From the NCBI GenBank assembly GCA_934615645.1, contig CAKTTR010000007.1, positions 1 to 41,287 on the forward strand: a stretch of DNA of 41,287 bases, in the 5' to 3' direction. Of this stretch, positions 16,867-24,367 are shown in pieces. The notes below the pieces were generated by a model, which did no database searches, was not told where the DNA came from, and was given only the letters and a program-made list of their open reading frames with translations. Each line of letters starts with the position of its first letter. Within the stretch, counting starts at the first letter, position 1. Source of the DNA: an uncultured Oscillospiraceae bacterium (GTDB lineage Bacteria > Bacillota > Clostridia > Oscillospirales > Oscillospiraceae). Position numbers and translations under genes: made by a program.

Positions 16867-17928
16867 CTAAGGGCAATAGTCCAGCGCCGGTTGCCCGTGC
16901 AGGACACGCAGCGCGCCTGCCGCCAGGGCCTGCATCTCGAATTCGCCGGGAAAGCGCAGCACCGGCGCAAGGGGGCCGACATAGCTGCTGATCTCCTGGC
17001 ACAGGCGGTCGCTATGGGCCATGCCGCCGGTATAGACGATGGCATCGACCTGATAGCGCAGGACGGCGGCCATGGCGCCGATGTCCTTGGCCAGCTGATA
17101 GGCCAGAGCCTGGAAGATCTGCAGCGCCTGGGTGTCTGCTTCCTGAAAGGCGCAGCGCTCGACCTGGCACAGGTCCCGGGTGCCGAGGTAGGAGAAGACA
17201 CCGGCCCGGCTGCCCAGCTTTGCCTGCACCTCCGCCTGGGTAAGGCCGGAAAAGCAGAGCTTCACGACCGCGCCCACCGGCAGCGCACCGCCCCGATCCA
17301 TCCCCATGGCGCCATCGTCCTTGACATTATAGTTGTCGATCACGCGGCCATGGTCATGGGCTGCGACGGAGACGCCGCCGCCCAGATGGGCGACGATGAG
17401 CCGCAGATCCTCATAGGGCTTTCCCAGCTGCTGCGCGGCCTTGCGGGCGGCGCATTTTTGATTCAGTGCGTGAAAAAAGCTCTCCCGCTCCATCCCGGCG
17501 CAGCCGGAGATACGCGCCAGGTCCGACAGCTCGTCCACGCTGACAGGGTCGACAAAAAACGCAGGCAGCCCTGCCGGGCGGGCCAGCCGGTCGGCCAGGA
17601 CGACGCCGAGATTTGCCGCGTGCTCCCCGTAGGGCGGATGGTAAATATCCGCCAGGACCCGGTCGGTGATCCGGTAGGTCCCGGCGGGGATATGGCGCAG
17701 CAGCCCACCCCGGGCGCAGATGGCGTCAAGCGCCTGCAAGCAGAAGCCGCTCTCCTCCAGCGCCTGGCGGATCAGCGAAAGCCGGTAGTCTACCTGGTCG
17801 AGAACTTGGAAAAAGGGCGCCAGCGCGGCGGCATCGTGGGCGATGGTCTTGGAAAAAACGGCGGTCTCTTCTTCAAAGATGGCGATCTTCGTCGAGGTAG
17901 CGCCGGGGTTGATGACGAATATGCGCAT
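16867..17928 (-). CDS. buk: Butyrate kinase family acyl kinase
   Basis: A 353-residue acetokinase/butyrate kinase family enzyme (ASKHA fold). It has the N-terminal phosphate loop INPGATSTKIAIFEEE, then LDAICARGGLLRHIPAG, the adenosine-binding LIVAHLGGGVSVAAHDHG and AIVYTGGMAHSDRL near the C-terminus. It makes ATP from an acyl-phosphate, probably the product of Ptb. It is the first gene of the minus-strand operon. The start ATG at 17928 has AGGAGGG five bases upstream; earlier in-frame codons lie upstream of that site. The partner pair could act on butyryl, branched-chain acyl or arylacetyl groups. Confidence 0.94.
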   Translation of the reverse strand: MRIFVINPGATSTKIAIFEEETAVFSKTIAHDAAALAPFFQVLDQVDYRLSLIRQALEESGFCLQALDAICARGGLLRHIPAGTYRITDRVLADIYHPPYGEHAANLGVVLADRLARPAGLPAFFVDPVSVDELSDLARISGCAGMERESFFHALNQKCAARKAAQQLGKPYEDLRLIVAHLGGGVSVAAHDHGRVIDNYNVKDDGAMGMDRGGALPVGAVVKLCFSGLTQAEVQAKLGSRAGVFSYLGTRDLCQVERCAFQEADTQALQIFQALAYQLAKDIGAMAAVLRYQVDAIVYTGGMAHSDRLCQEISSYVGPLAPVLRFPGEFEMQALAAGALRVLHGQPALDYCP

Positions 17929-18011
17929 AAAAGCCCTCCTGTTTGCCGAAATGCCGCCGGGCAGGCCTTTGGCCGCAGGACAGTGCGGTGGCATGCAGCG
18001 TCCGGGGGCAT

Positions 18012-18041
18012 TTGACAGAAAAACCTTCTTACTATTATAAA
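18012..18041 (+). promoter_or_regulatory. Plus-strand promoter interlocked with the buk promoter
   Basis: TTGACA (18012-18017), an 18-base spacer and TATAAA (18036-18041). Its -10 overlaps the -10 of the minus-strand buk promoter, so RNA polymerase cannot use both at once. Confidence 0.5.
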
Positions 18042-18063
18042 AGCAGTCAGGTTTATCTGTCAA
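18034..18063 (-). promoter_or_regulatory. Predicted promoter of the buk-ptb-iorAB operon
   Basis: On the minus strand, a perfect TTGACA (18063-18058), an 18-base spacer and a perfect TATAAT (18039-18034). It leaves a leader of about 100 bases before buk. The neighbouring IclR proteins are obvious candidate regulators. The rest of the 17929-18215 interval shows no gene. Confidence 0.8.
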
Positions 18064-18215
18064 GAGACGATTGGTGAAATTCCCGCCTGCGCCATCGATG
18101 GACGGTGGAGAAGTGCGAAACGGCCAAAAACAGTTTACAACTGTAAATTATTCTATGCAAAATCACAAAAAATGTTCGGAAGAACCGAACGAACGGGGGG
18201 ATAGAGTGAAACTCC

Positions 18216-18245
18216 TTGACAAGGGACGGACGGATTATGTATAAT
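18216..18245 (+). promoter_or_regulatory. Predicted promoter of the first IclR gene
   Basis: A perfect TTGACA (18216-18221), an 18-base spacer and a perfect TATAAT (18240-18245), 41 bases before the ATG at 18287. Confidence 0.8.
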
Positions 18246-18286
18246 AATACCGATTTTGCAAGCCGATAGAGAGGTGAGATGTGACG

Positions 18287-19069
18287 ATGCCGACACAGGG
18301 CAGAAAAGTACATTCGATCGAAAAAGCGATCACACTGCTGGACTGCTTTTGGACAGCCAGGCGGCCGCTGGCACTGACAGAGCTGGTGCAGATGACAGGC
18401 TGGGCCAAGAGCACCATTCATGGGATGCTCTCTTCTATGACCGATTCCCGGGTGATCGAGCAGAACGAGACGGACGGCAAATACCGGCTAGGCTACCATC
18501 TTTTTGAACTGGGCAGTGCGGTCAACTCCTCCTGGAGCGAGATCTCCCGGGCCAGAGCTCGCCTGCTGCATATCGTGACGACAACGAAGGAATCCTCCTA
18601 TCTGGCGCGCCTTTGCGGGGACGACCTGCTACTGGCGGTCTGCGCTGAGCCCAGCGAGGGCTTCCGGGTCTCGACGGAGGAGGGCACGCGCATCCCGCTG
18701 CACTGCACGTCTCAGGGCAAGGTCATTCTGGCCAATTTGCCGGAGGCTACGGCCAAGGCAATGCTGGAGCGCAAGGGCATGCACGCCTACACGCCCCGGA
18801 CAATCCAGGATTGGGAGACGCTGCGGGGCCAGTTGGAGGAGATCCGTCAGCGGGGCTACGCCCTGGAGCGGAGCGAGTACCAGGTGGGCTTGCAGTCCAT
18901 TGGTGTGCCGATCTTTGACGGCAACGGCCAGTGCCGCTATGCCATCAGCATTGTCGGCGTGATGCGGGGCACGGCCTGGAATGAATTCGACGAGACGCTC
19001 AAGCTTTTGATGGAATCGGCTGCGGCTATTTCCTATGACCTGGGCTATCGGGGCGGCCGCCCGGTCTAA
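18287..19069 (+). CDS. IclR family transcriptional regulator, copy 1
   Basis: A 260-residue IclR-type regulator. The N-terminal winged HTH (about 8-70) contains LALTELVQMTGWAKSTIHGML. The C-terminal effector-binding domain (about 80-255) has ESSYLARLCGDDLLL, IPLHCTSQGKVILA and RQRGYALERSEYQVGLQSIGVPIFD. The ATG at 18287 is chosen because its first residues align with the start of the second copy; an in-frame GTG at 18281 is only three bases from GAGGTGA. It stands divergent to the buk-ptb-iorAB operon and upstream of the shikimate operon, and probably senses an aromatic or 2-oxoacid metabolite. Confidence 0.92.
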   Translation: MPTQGRKVHSIEKAITLLDCFWTARRPLALTELVQMTGWAKSTIHGMLSSMTDSRVIEQNETDGKYRLGYHLFELGSAVNSSWSEISRARARLLHIVTTTKESSYLARLCGDDLLLAVCAEPSEGFRVSTEEGTRIPLHCTSQGKVILANLPEATAKAMLERKGMHAYTPRTIQDWETLRGQLEEIRQRGYALERSEYQVGLQSIGVPIFDGNGQCRYAISIVGVMRGTAWNEFDETLKLLMESAAAISYDLGYRGGRPV

Positions 19070-19168
19070 CGCGGCGGCTTTGCTGGAAATTATGTCGCGC
19101 GGCGCTGCGCCGCGCTGGATTATGCGGGCGTCGATCCCCTCGCCGCCGCACAGAAAGGGGTTGCCGGT

Positions 19169-19957
19169 ATGCCGGAGCAGAAGAAAAAAGTACAATCCGT
19201 GGAAAAGGCCTTTGTCCTCCTGAATCAGCTTTGGGCTGCCGGGCGGCCGCTCTCTCTGACGGAGCTGACCCATATGACAGGCTGGGCCAAGAGCACGATT
19301 CACGCAATGCTGGTCTCTTTGCGGGAGGTGCGGGCTGTGGAGCAGAGCGAGGCGGACGGCCGCTATTGGCTGGGCTATCGCCTGATGGCTTTGGGCGGCA
19401 AGGTCAGCAGCTCCTGGCAGGGCGTGCAGCTGGCGCGGCCGCGGCTTTTGCATATCGTCAATACGATCCAGGAGTCGGTCTATCTCTCCCGGCTGTGCGG
19501 GGATGAGCTGCTGCTGGTTGCCTGTGCTGAGCCGAATGAGGGCTTCCAGGTCTGCGCCGAGGCGGGCAGCAGCGTGCCACTGCATTGCACGACCCAGGGC
19601 AAGGCCATCCTGGCCTTTATGCCGGAGCTGGAGCAGCGGCGCGTGCTGGAAAAGCTTGCCCTGCGGCCCTATACGCCCCAGGCCATCCAGTCGATGGATT
19701 CGCTCAAGACCCAGCTGGAGGAGGTCCGGCAGCGGGGATACGCTGTGGAGCGGGGCGAGTATAACACCGGTCTGCAATCTGTCGGCGCGCCGATCTTTGA
19801 CCGGACGGGCCGCGCCCGGTACGCTATCAGCATCGTCAGCGCCATGCGCGGCGCATCCTGGCGGGAGTTTGACCAGGCGGTCAAGCTGGTGACGGAGGCT
19901 GCCAAGTCCATTTCCTTTGACCTTTCCGCCCTGGAGACGGATAATATCAATTTCTGA
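19169..19957 (+). CDS. IclR family transcriptional regulator, copy 2
   Basis: A 262-residue IclR regulator, clearly paralogous to the preceding gene; about half of the positions look identical by eye. The HTH has LSLTELTHMTGWAKSTIHAML, and the ligand domain has ESVYLSRLCGDELLLVACAEPNEGF, VPLHCTTQGKAILA and GLQSVGAPIFD. The ATG at 19169 has AAAGGGG seven bases upstream. The gap of 99 bases to copy 1 holds no obvious promoter. A tandem duplication with divergence in the effector pocket would allow response to two related ligands. Confidence 0.92.
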   Translation: MPEQKKKVQSVEKAFVLLNQLWAAGRPLSLTELTHMTGWAKSTIHAMLVSLREVRAVEQSEADGRYWLGYRLMALGGKVSSSWQGVQLARPRLLHIVNTIQESVYLSRLCGDELLLVACAEPNEGFQVCAEAGSSVPLHCTTQGKAILAFMPELEQRRVLEKLALRPYTPQAIQSMDSLKTQLEEVRQRGYAVERGEYNTGLQSVGAPIFDRTGRARYAISIVSAMRGASWREFDQAVKLVTEAAKSISFDLSALETDNINF

Positions 19958-19973
19958 GGAGCCTAGCGGAGCC

Positions 19974-19993
19974 CAGCCGTGGTTTCCCGGCTG
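19974..19993 (+). terminator. Weak hairpin after the second IclR gene
   Basis: A six-base stem (CAGCCG/CGGCTG) with an eight-base loop, followed by CGTAAAAAATTTTT. It is a possible weak terminator before the aroF promoter. Confidence 0.3.
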
Positions 19994-20016
19994 CGTAAAA
20001 AATTTTTCGCGGGGAA

Positions 20017-20045
20017 TTGACAAGCGGGTTATTTTGTGCTAGTTT
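20017..20045 (+). promoter_or_regulatory. Predicted shikimate operon promoter
   Basis: A perfect TTGACA (20017-20022), a 17-base spacer and TAGTTT (20040-20045). It starts a leader transcript of about 220 bases that holds the leader peptide and attenuator. Confidence 0.7.
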
Positions 20046-20076
20046 AGTGTTAAATCAGGAAAGGAGATCAAATCGC

Positions 20077-20133
20077 ATGATGCATTTTGTTTCTGCAGGC
20101 AAGTTTTTTACCTATTACTTTATTACAAAGTAA
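20077..20133 (+). CDS. Phe/Tyr-rich leader peptide of the shikimate operon
   Basis: An 18-codon reading frame, MMHFVSAGKFFTYYFITK, has four Phe and two Tyr codons, five of the six packed in codons 10-15. AAGGAG at 20061-20066 is ten bases before the first ATG, and a predicted promoter stands 31 bases upstream. It ends inside the loop side of a hairpin that competes with a downstream antiterminator (see the attenuator entry). This is the architecture of a ribosome-mediated attenuation leader as in pheA or trp leaders. It would make aroF-aroQ expression respond to charged tRNA-Phe and tRNA-Tyr. The reading frame is too short for standard gene callers. Translation is inferred, not shown. Confidence 0.85.
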   Translation: MMHFVSAGKFFTYYFITK

Positions 20134-20221
20134 TAGTGTTTTGTGCTGCAGAAAAATAAAATCCCATGTATTTGAATCCTTCGGGCGCTGCACAGAACAG
20201 ACTGTGCGGCGTTTTCTTTTT
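20090..20221 (+). promoter_or_regulatory. Transcription attenuator of the shikimate operon
   Basis: Three mutually exclusive structures are visible. The pause hairpin pairs 20090-20098 with 20146-20154 (nine perfect base pairs) and encloses a second perfect ten-bp hairpin, 20112-20121 with 20127-20136. The terminator pairs 20186-20195 with 20202-20211 (ten base pairs, one G-U), followed by the T-rich run 20212-20221. The antiterminator pairs 20139-20146 with 20190-20197 (eight base pairs, one G-U), which would block the terminator arm. A ribosome stalled on the Phe/Tyr codons covers 20090-20121, frees 20139-20146 and so permits read-through into aroF. Confidence 0.82.
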
Positions 20222-20269
20222 GCCCCGCACAGGCAGCGGCAAAAAATCAGTCACAGGAGCGAATGAAGT

Positions 20270-21274
20270 ATGATCGCAGTATTGAAACCCAACGCAACCA
20301 AGGAGCAAAGAGAGCACCTGATCTCTTGGCTGGAACGCCAGGAACTGGAGGTGCACATTTCCGAAGGCAAGGACTATACCGTCCTCGGCCTCGTCGGCGA
20401 TACGAGCAAGATCGATAAGGAACTGCTGCAGAGCTTGGACATTGTCTCCAATGTGCAGGTGGTCAGCGAACCCTATAAAAAGTGCAACCGGAAATTCCAC
20501 CCGGACGATACGGTCATCGACCTGGGCAGCGTCAAGATCGGCGGCGGCAATTTCTGCATGATCGCCGGGCCGTGCTCCGTGGAGACGGAGGAGCAGATCA
20601 TCGGCATTGCCAAGCGGGTCAAGGCCTCTGGGGCCAATGTGCTTCGGGGCGGCGCGTTCAAGCCCCGCACCTCGCCGTATGACTTCCAGGGCCTGAAGGC
20701 GGACGGCCTGAAGCTCCTCTCCGAAGCCAAACGGGAGACGGGCCTGCCCATCGTCTCGGAGATCATGAGCATCAATCATCTGGACCTGTTCGACGACGTG
20801 GATATCATCCAGGTCGGCGCCCGAAACGCGCAGAACTTCGAGCTGCTGCGGGCCCTGGGCAAGACAGATAAGCCGATCCTCCTCAAGCGCGGCATCGCCG
20901 GGACGCTGAAGGAGCTGCTGATGAGCGCAGAATATATTATGTCCGGCGGCAATGAAAAGATCATCCTCTGCGAACGGGGGATCCGCTCTTACGAGACCTT
21001 CACCCGCAATACCCTGGACGTCTCGGCCATCCCAGTGCTGCATGAGCTGACGCACCTGCCGGTCATCGCCGACCCGAGCCACGCCACGGGCAAAGCGCGC
21101 CTTGTCGCGTCGATGGCCAACGCCATTGCTGCCAGCGGGGCCGATGGTATTATGATCGAGGTCCACAACGATCCGATGCACGCCCTGTGCGACGGCGCCC
21201 AATCTCTGACGCCGGACCAGTTTGATGCAGTTGCCAAGCAGGTCCTGCGCATCCGGGAGGTCATCGGCGCATGA
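20270..21274 (+). CDS. aroF: DAHP synthase (3-deoxy-7-phosphoheptulonate synthase), type I-beta with ferredoxin-like domain
   Basis: A 334-residue enzyme for the first shikimate step, condensing phosphoenolpyruvate with erythrose 4-phosphate. An N-terminal ferredoxin-like regulatory domain (about 1-70) precedes the barrel. Barrel motifs are MIAGPCSVE, VLRGGAFKPRTSPYDFQG, LPIVSEIMS, VGARNAQNFELL, PILLKRG and VIADPSHATG. In family members with this domain, Tyr or Phe inhibits the enzyme by closing it over the active site. The ATG at 20270 has AGGAG ten bases upstream and follows the attenuator. It begins the operon and overlaps tyrA by four bases. Confidence 0.95.
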   Translation: MIAVLKPNATKEQREHLISWLERQELEVHISEGKDYTVLGLVGDTSKIDKELLQSLDIVSNVQVVSEPYKKCNRKFHPDDTVIDLGSVKIGGGNFCMIAGPCSVETEEQIIGIAKRVKASGANVLRGGAFKPRTSPYDFQGLKADGLKLLSEAKRETGLPIVSEIMSINHLDLFDDVDIIQVGARNAQNFELLRALGKTDKPILLKRGIAGTLKELLMSAEYIMSGGNEKIILCERGIRSYETFTRNTLDVSAIPVLHELTHLPVIADPSHATGKARLVASMANAIAASGADGIMIEVHNDPMHALCDGAQSLTPDQFDAVAKQVLRIREVIGA

Positions 21275-22101
21275 CGGTCGGAATTGTCGGATTGGGGCTC
21301 ATCGGCGGCTCCATGGCCAAGGCGTATCATGAGGCAGGGCATACGGTCTGGGGGCTGGACCAAAACCAGGTAACCCAGGAATTCGCGGCCCTGATCGGCT
21401 GCATCGACGGCGCGTTGACGGAGGAAAAAATCAGCACATGCGACCTCATCCTCCTGGCAGCCTACCCGGCTGGCAGCGAGGCGTGGCTGCAGGAGATGGC
21501 CCCGTGCCTGGCGGGCCGGACGGTCATCGACTGTCTGGGCACGAAGCGGCATATTTGCCAGGTGGGCTTTGCCCTGGCCGCGCGCTACGGCTTTACGTTC
21601 ATCGGCGGGCACCCCATGGCGGGGACGCACAATTCGGGGTTAAAATACGCCCGGAGCAATCTCTTCCACGGCGCGCCGATGGTCATCGTCCCGCCCCGGT
21701 ACGACGACATGGCGTTTTTTGAGGAGATCAAAGCGCTGCTGGCCCCGGCGGGCTTCGGCAGCATCACCGTCACGACGGCGGAGAAGCACGACGAGATGAT
21801 CGCCTTCACGTCGCAGCTGGCCCATGTCGTCTCCAACGCGTATATCAAAAGCCCGACGGCGGGGCAGCACAAGGGCTTTTCCGCTGGCAGCTATAAGGAC
21901 CTGACCCGGGTCGCTTGGCTGAACCCGGATATGTGGACAGAGCTGTTTTTAGAAAACGGCGAGTATTTGCTGCGGGAGCTGGATGGGCTCATTGGAGCCC
22001 TGAGCCAGTACCGCGACGCCATTGCGTCGGCGGACGCGCCCCGCCTCCGGCAGCTGCTGGACGAGGGCAGAATGCGGAAGAAAGAGATTGATAAGCGATG
22101 A
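21271..22101 (+). CDS. tyrA: Prephenate dehydrogenase
   Basis: A 276-residue NAD-dependent enzyme that converts prephenate to 4-hydroxyphenylpyruvate in Tyr synthesis. The Rossmann motif VGIVGLGLIGGSMAKA is at the N-terminus, the catalytic-histidine motif FIGGHPMAGTHNSG lies near residues 110-123, and the helical C-terminal domain follows. No ACT domain is present, so any feedback control by Tyr must act elsewhere, for example at AroF. The ATG overlaps the aroF stop (ATGA) with GGGAGG nine bases upstream. Confidence 0.94.
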   Translation: MTVGIVGLGLIGGSMAKAYHEAGHTVWGLDQNQVTQEFAALIGCIDGALTEEKISTCDLILLAAYPAGSEAWLQEMAPCLAGRTVIDCLGTKRHICQVGFALAARYGFTFIGGHPMAGTHNSGLKYARSNLFHGAPMVIVPPRYDDMAFFEEIKALLAPAGFGSITVTTAEKHDEMIAFTSQLAHVVSNAYIKSPTAGQHKGFSAGSYKDLTRVAWLNPDMWTELFLENGEYLLRELDGLIGALSQYRDAIASADAPRLRQLLDEGRMRKKEIDKR

Positions 22102-23150
22102 AAAAGATCGAAGTGACAGCCTCCCGGAATTACACGGTGCACATCGGCAGCGGCATTTTGCCGGAGCTGGGCCTGCTGCTGCGGGCGCAGGTGCCGGGGG
22201 AGCGGGTCTGCATCGTGACGGACGATACCGTCCAGGCCCTCTACGGCGCGCAGGCGGAAGAGTCGCTGACGCAGGCGGGCTTTGCGGTCTGCACGTTTGC
22301 CTTCCCCCATGGGGAGCAGTCCAAATGCGCCGCGACGTATCTGAAGCTTTTGAATTTCCTGGCGGAGCAGCACCTGACCCGGACGGATGCCATTGTCGCC
22401 CTGGGCGGTGGCGTTCCCGGGGATCTGGCGGGCTTTGCGGCGGCGACGTACCTGCGGGGCATCGCCTTTGCCCAGGTCCCGACGACGCTGCTGGCGGCGG
22501 TCGACTCCTCCGTCGGCGGTAAGACGGCCATTGATTTAGACGCCGGGAAGAACCTGGCTGGCGCCTTCTGGCAGCCGTGCCTCGTCCTGTGCGATTATGA
22601 TACTTTGCAGACCCTGCCGGAGGAGATCTTTGCCGACGGCTGCGCGGAGGTTATCAAATACGGTGTCCTCGGCGACGAAGCGCTGTTTGCACATTTGGAG
22701 CAGTACGGCCTGGCGTTTGACCGGGAGCGGGTCATCACCCGCTGCGTGGAGATGAAGCGGGATGTCGTGGCCGCCGACGAATTTGACAACGGCCAGCGCC
22801 AGCTCCTGAATCTGGGCCACACGCTGGGCCACGCCGTCGAGGCATGCAGCGCGTTTGCCGTCTCCCACGGAAAGGCGGTGGCCATCGGCATGGCGACGGT
22901 CGCCCGGGCGGCCAGCGCCCGAGGCATCTGCCCGGCTGATTGCGCAGCGCGCATCGGCGCGGTGGTGCAGAAATTTGGCCTGCCGGACCGGACGGCCTAC
23001 CCGCTGCCCGCGCTGTGCGGCGTTATGCTGGCGGATAAAAAGCGCCGGGGCGGCGCGATCCGCGTCGTCGTGCCGGAGCGCATCGGCGCCTGCCGGTTGG
23101 AGAAGATGCCCGTTGCGGCATTGGAAGACTTTATGAAAGCGGGGCTGTGA
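22098..23150 (+). CDS. aroB: 3-Dehydroquinate synthase
   Basis: A 350-residue NAD- and metal-dependent enzyme converting DAHP to 3-dehydroquinate. Motifs are HGEQSK, ALGGGVPGDLAGFAAATYLRG, QVPTTLLAAVDSSVGGKTA, GCAEVIKYG and LNLGHTLGHAVE, the last with metal-ligand histidines. The length is normal. The ATG overlaps the tyrA stop by four bases, without a strong ribosome site of its own, so translational coupling is likely. Confidence 0.96.
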   Translation: MKKIEVTASRNYTVHIGSGILPELGLLLRAQVPGERVCIVTDDTVQALYGAQAEESLTQAGFAVCTFAFPHGEQSKCAATYLKLLNFLAEQHLTRTDAIVALGGGVPGDLAGFAAATYLRGIAFAQVPTTLLAAVDSSVGGKTAIDLDAGKNLAGAFWQPCLVLCDYDTLQTLPEEIFADGCAEVIKYGVLGDEALFAHLEQYGLAFDRERVITRCVEMKRDVVAADEFDNGQRQLLNLGHTLGHAVEACSAFAVSHGKAVAIGMATVARAASARGICPADCAARIGAVVQKFGLPDRTAYPLPALCGVMLADKKRRGGAIRVVVPERIGACRLEKMPVAALEDFMKAGL

Positions 23151-23152
23151 CG

Positions 23153-24367
23153 ATGCTGGCAATCCTGACACCGCATGCCCTCTCCGGCCGAGTGGCTGCA
23201 CCGTCCTCCAAATCCCAGGCTCATCGTCTGCTCATTTGCGCGGCTCTGGCGGATACGCAGACGGAGATCCTTTGCCCGGCCCGCTCGGCGGATATCGACG
23301 CCACAGCCGATTGTCTGCGGGCCTTGGGGGCGGAGATACAATATAAAAATGGAAGCTTCTGGGTCATGCCCATTCGGGCAGCCCGGCCCGGCGGGGTGCT
23401 GCCCTGCCGGGAGAGCGGCTCGACGCTGCGGTTTCTGCTGCCGGTGGCGGCGGCCCTGGGCGCGGATTGCACCTTCCGCCTGGCGGGGCGGCTGCCGGAG
23501 CGGCCCCTTTCGCCCCTGTGGGAGGAGCTGTGCCGTCACGGTGCCTCCCTAGCACGGCCCCAGCCGGATGCGATCCGGCTGACGGGACGCCTGGCGGGCA
23601 GCCAGTTTACCATGGCGGCAAATATCTCCTCCCAGTTTATCACGGGTCTGCTCTTTGCCCTGCCGCTTCTGGGCGGCGGGCGGATCGACCTGACCGGGCA
23701 GCTAGAATCGGTGGGCTATCTGGAGATGACCTGCCAGGCGCTGGCCTGCTTCGGCGTCGAGACGCGCTGGGAGGAAAATGCCATCACCGTTGTGCCCGGG
23801 GGCTATCGCAGCCCCGGCAGGCTGCAGGTGGAGGGCGACTGGTCCGGCGGGGCCTTCTGGCTCTGCGCCAACGCCCTGGGGGCGGAGATCGACTGCACCG
23901 GCCTGGACCCGGCGTCCAAGCAGGGCGACCGCCGCGTGAATGACGCCCTAGCGGCGATCCGAGGGGGGAATGCAACGATCTCCGGCCGGGATATCCCGGA
24001 CCTGATCCCCGCCCTGGCTGTCGTTGCCGCGGGGACACCGGGGACGACCCGGTTCAAGGACATCGGCCGCCTGCGCTTAAAAGAAAGCGACCGTATCGCC
24101 ACGACCCTGGCGCTGATCGAGGCGCTGGGCGGCAGCGGCGCGGCGGGGCCGGATAGTCTGGAGATCTATGGCAAGGACCGCCTGCCCGGCGGCGTCTGCG
24201 ACAGCTGCGGCGACCATCGTATCGCCATGAGCGCCGCCATCGCGTCGCTGCGCTGCACCGGGCCGGTCATGCTGCGGGGCGCGCAGGCAGTGGAAAAATC
24301 CTACCCGGCCTTCTGGCAGGCCTTTGCCAGCCTGGGCGGGCAGATCGCATGGGAGGAAGAGGCATGA
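23153..24367 (+). CDS. aroA: EPSP synthase (3-phosphoshikimate 1-carboxyvinyltransferase)
   Basis: A 404-residue enzyme joining shikimate 3-phosphate and phosphoenolpyruvate. Motifs in order are APSSKSQAHRLLI (substrate lysine), RESGSTLRFLLPVA, SSQFITGLLFALP, GDWSGGAFWLCA, DIPDLIPALAV, LRLKESDRI and CGDHRIAMSAA. An alternative in-frame GTG start at 23147 overlaps aroB; ATG at 23153 is preferred because the protein then begins close to the family's usual N-terminus. It ends in an ATGA overlap with aroC. Confidence 0.95.
   Translation: MLAILTPHALSGRVAAPSSKSQAHRLLICAALADTQTEILCPARSADIDATADCLRALGAEIQYKNGSFWVMPIRAARPGGVLPCRESGSTLRFLLPVAAALGADCTFRLAGRLPERPLSPLWEELCRHGASLARPQPDAIRLTGRLAGSQFTMAANISSQFITGLLFALPLLGGGRIDLTGQLESVGYLEMTCQALACFGVETRWEENAITVVPGGYRSPGRLQVEGDWSGGAFWLCANALGAEIDCTGLDPASKQGDRRVNDALAAIRGGNATISGRDIPDLIPALAVVAAGTPGTTRFKDIGRLRLKESDRIATTLALIEALGGSGAAGPDSLEIYGKDRLPGGVCDSCGDHRIAMSAAIASLRCTGPVMLRGAQAVEKSYPAFWQAFASLGGQIAWEEEA

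Noticed and set aside
15922..18015. 697-codon plus-strand open frame over ptb and buk
   Set aside because: It is a shadow of the two well-supported minus-strand genes, with low-complexity His/Asp/Gly-rich translation.
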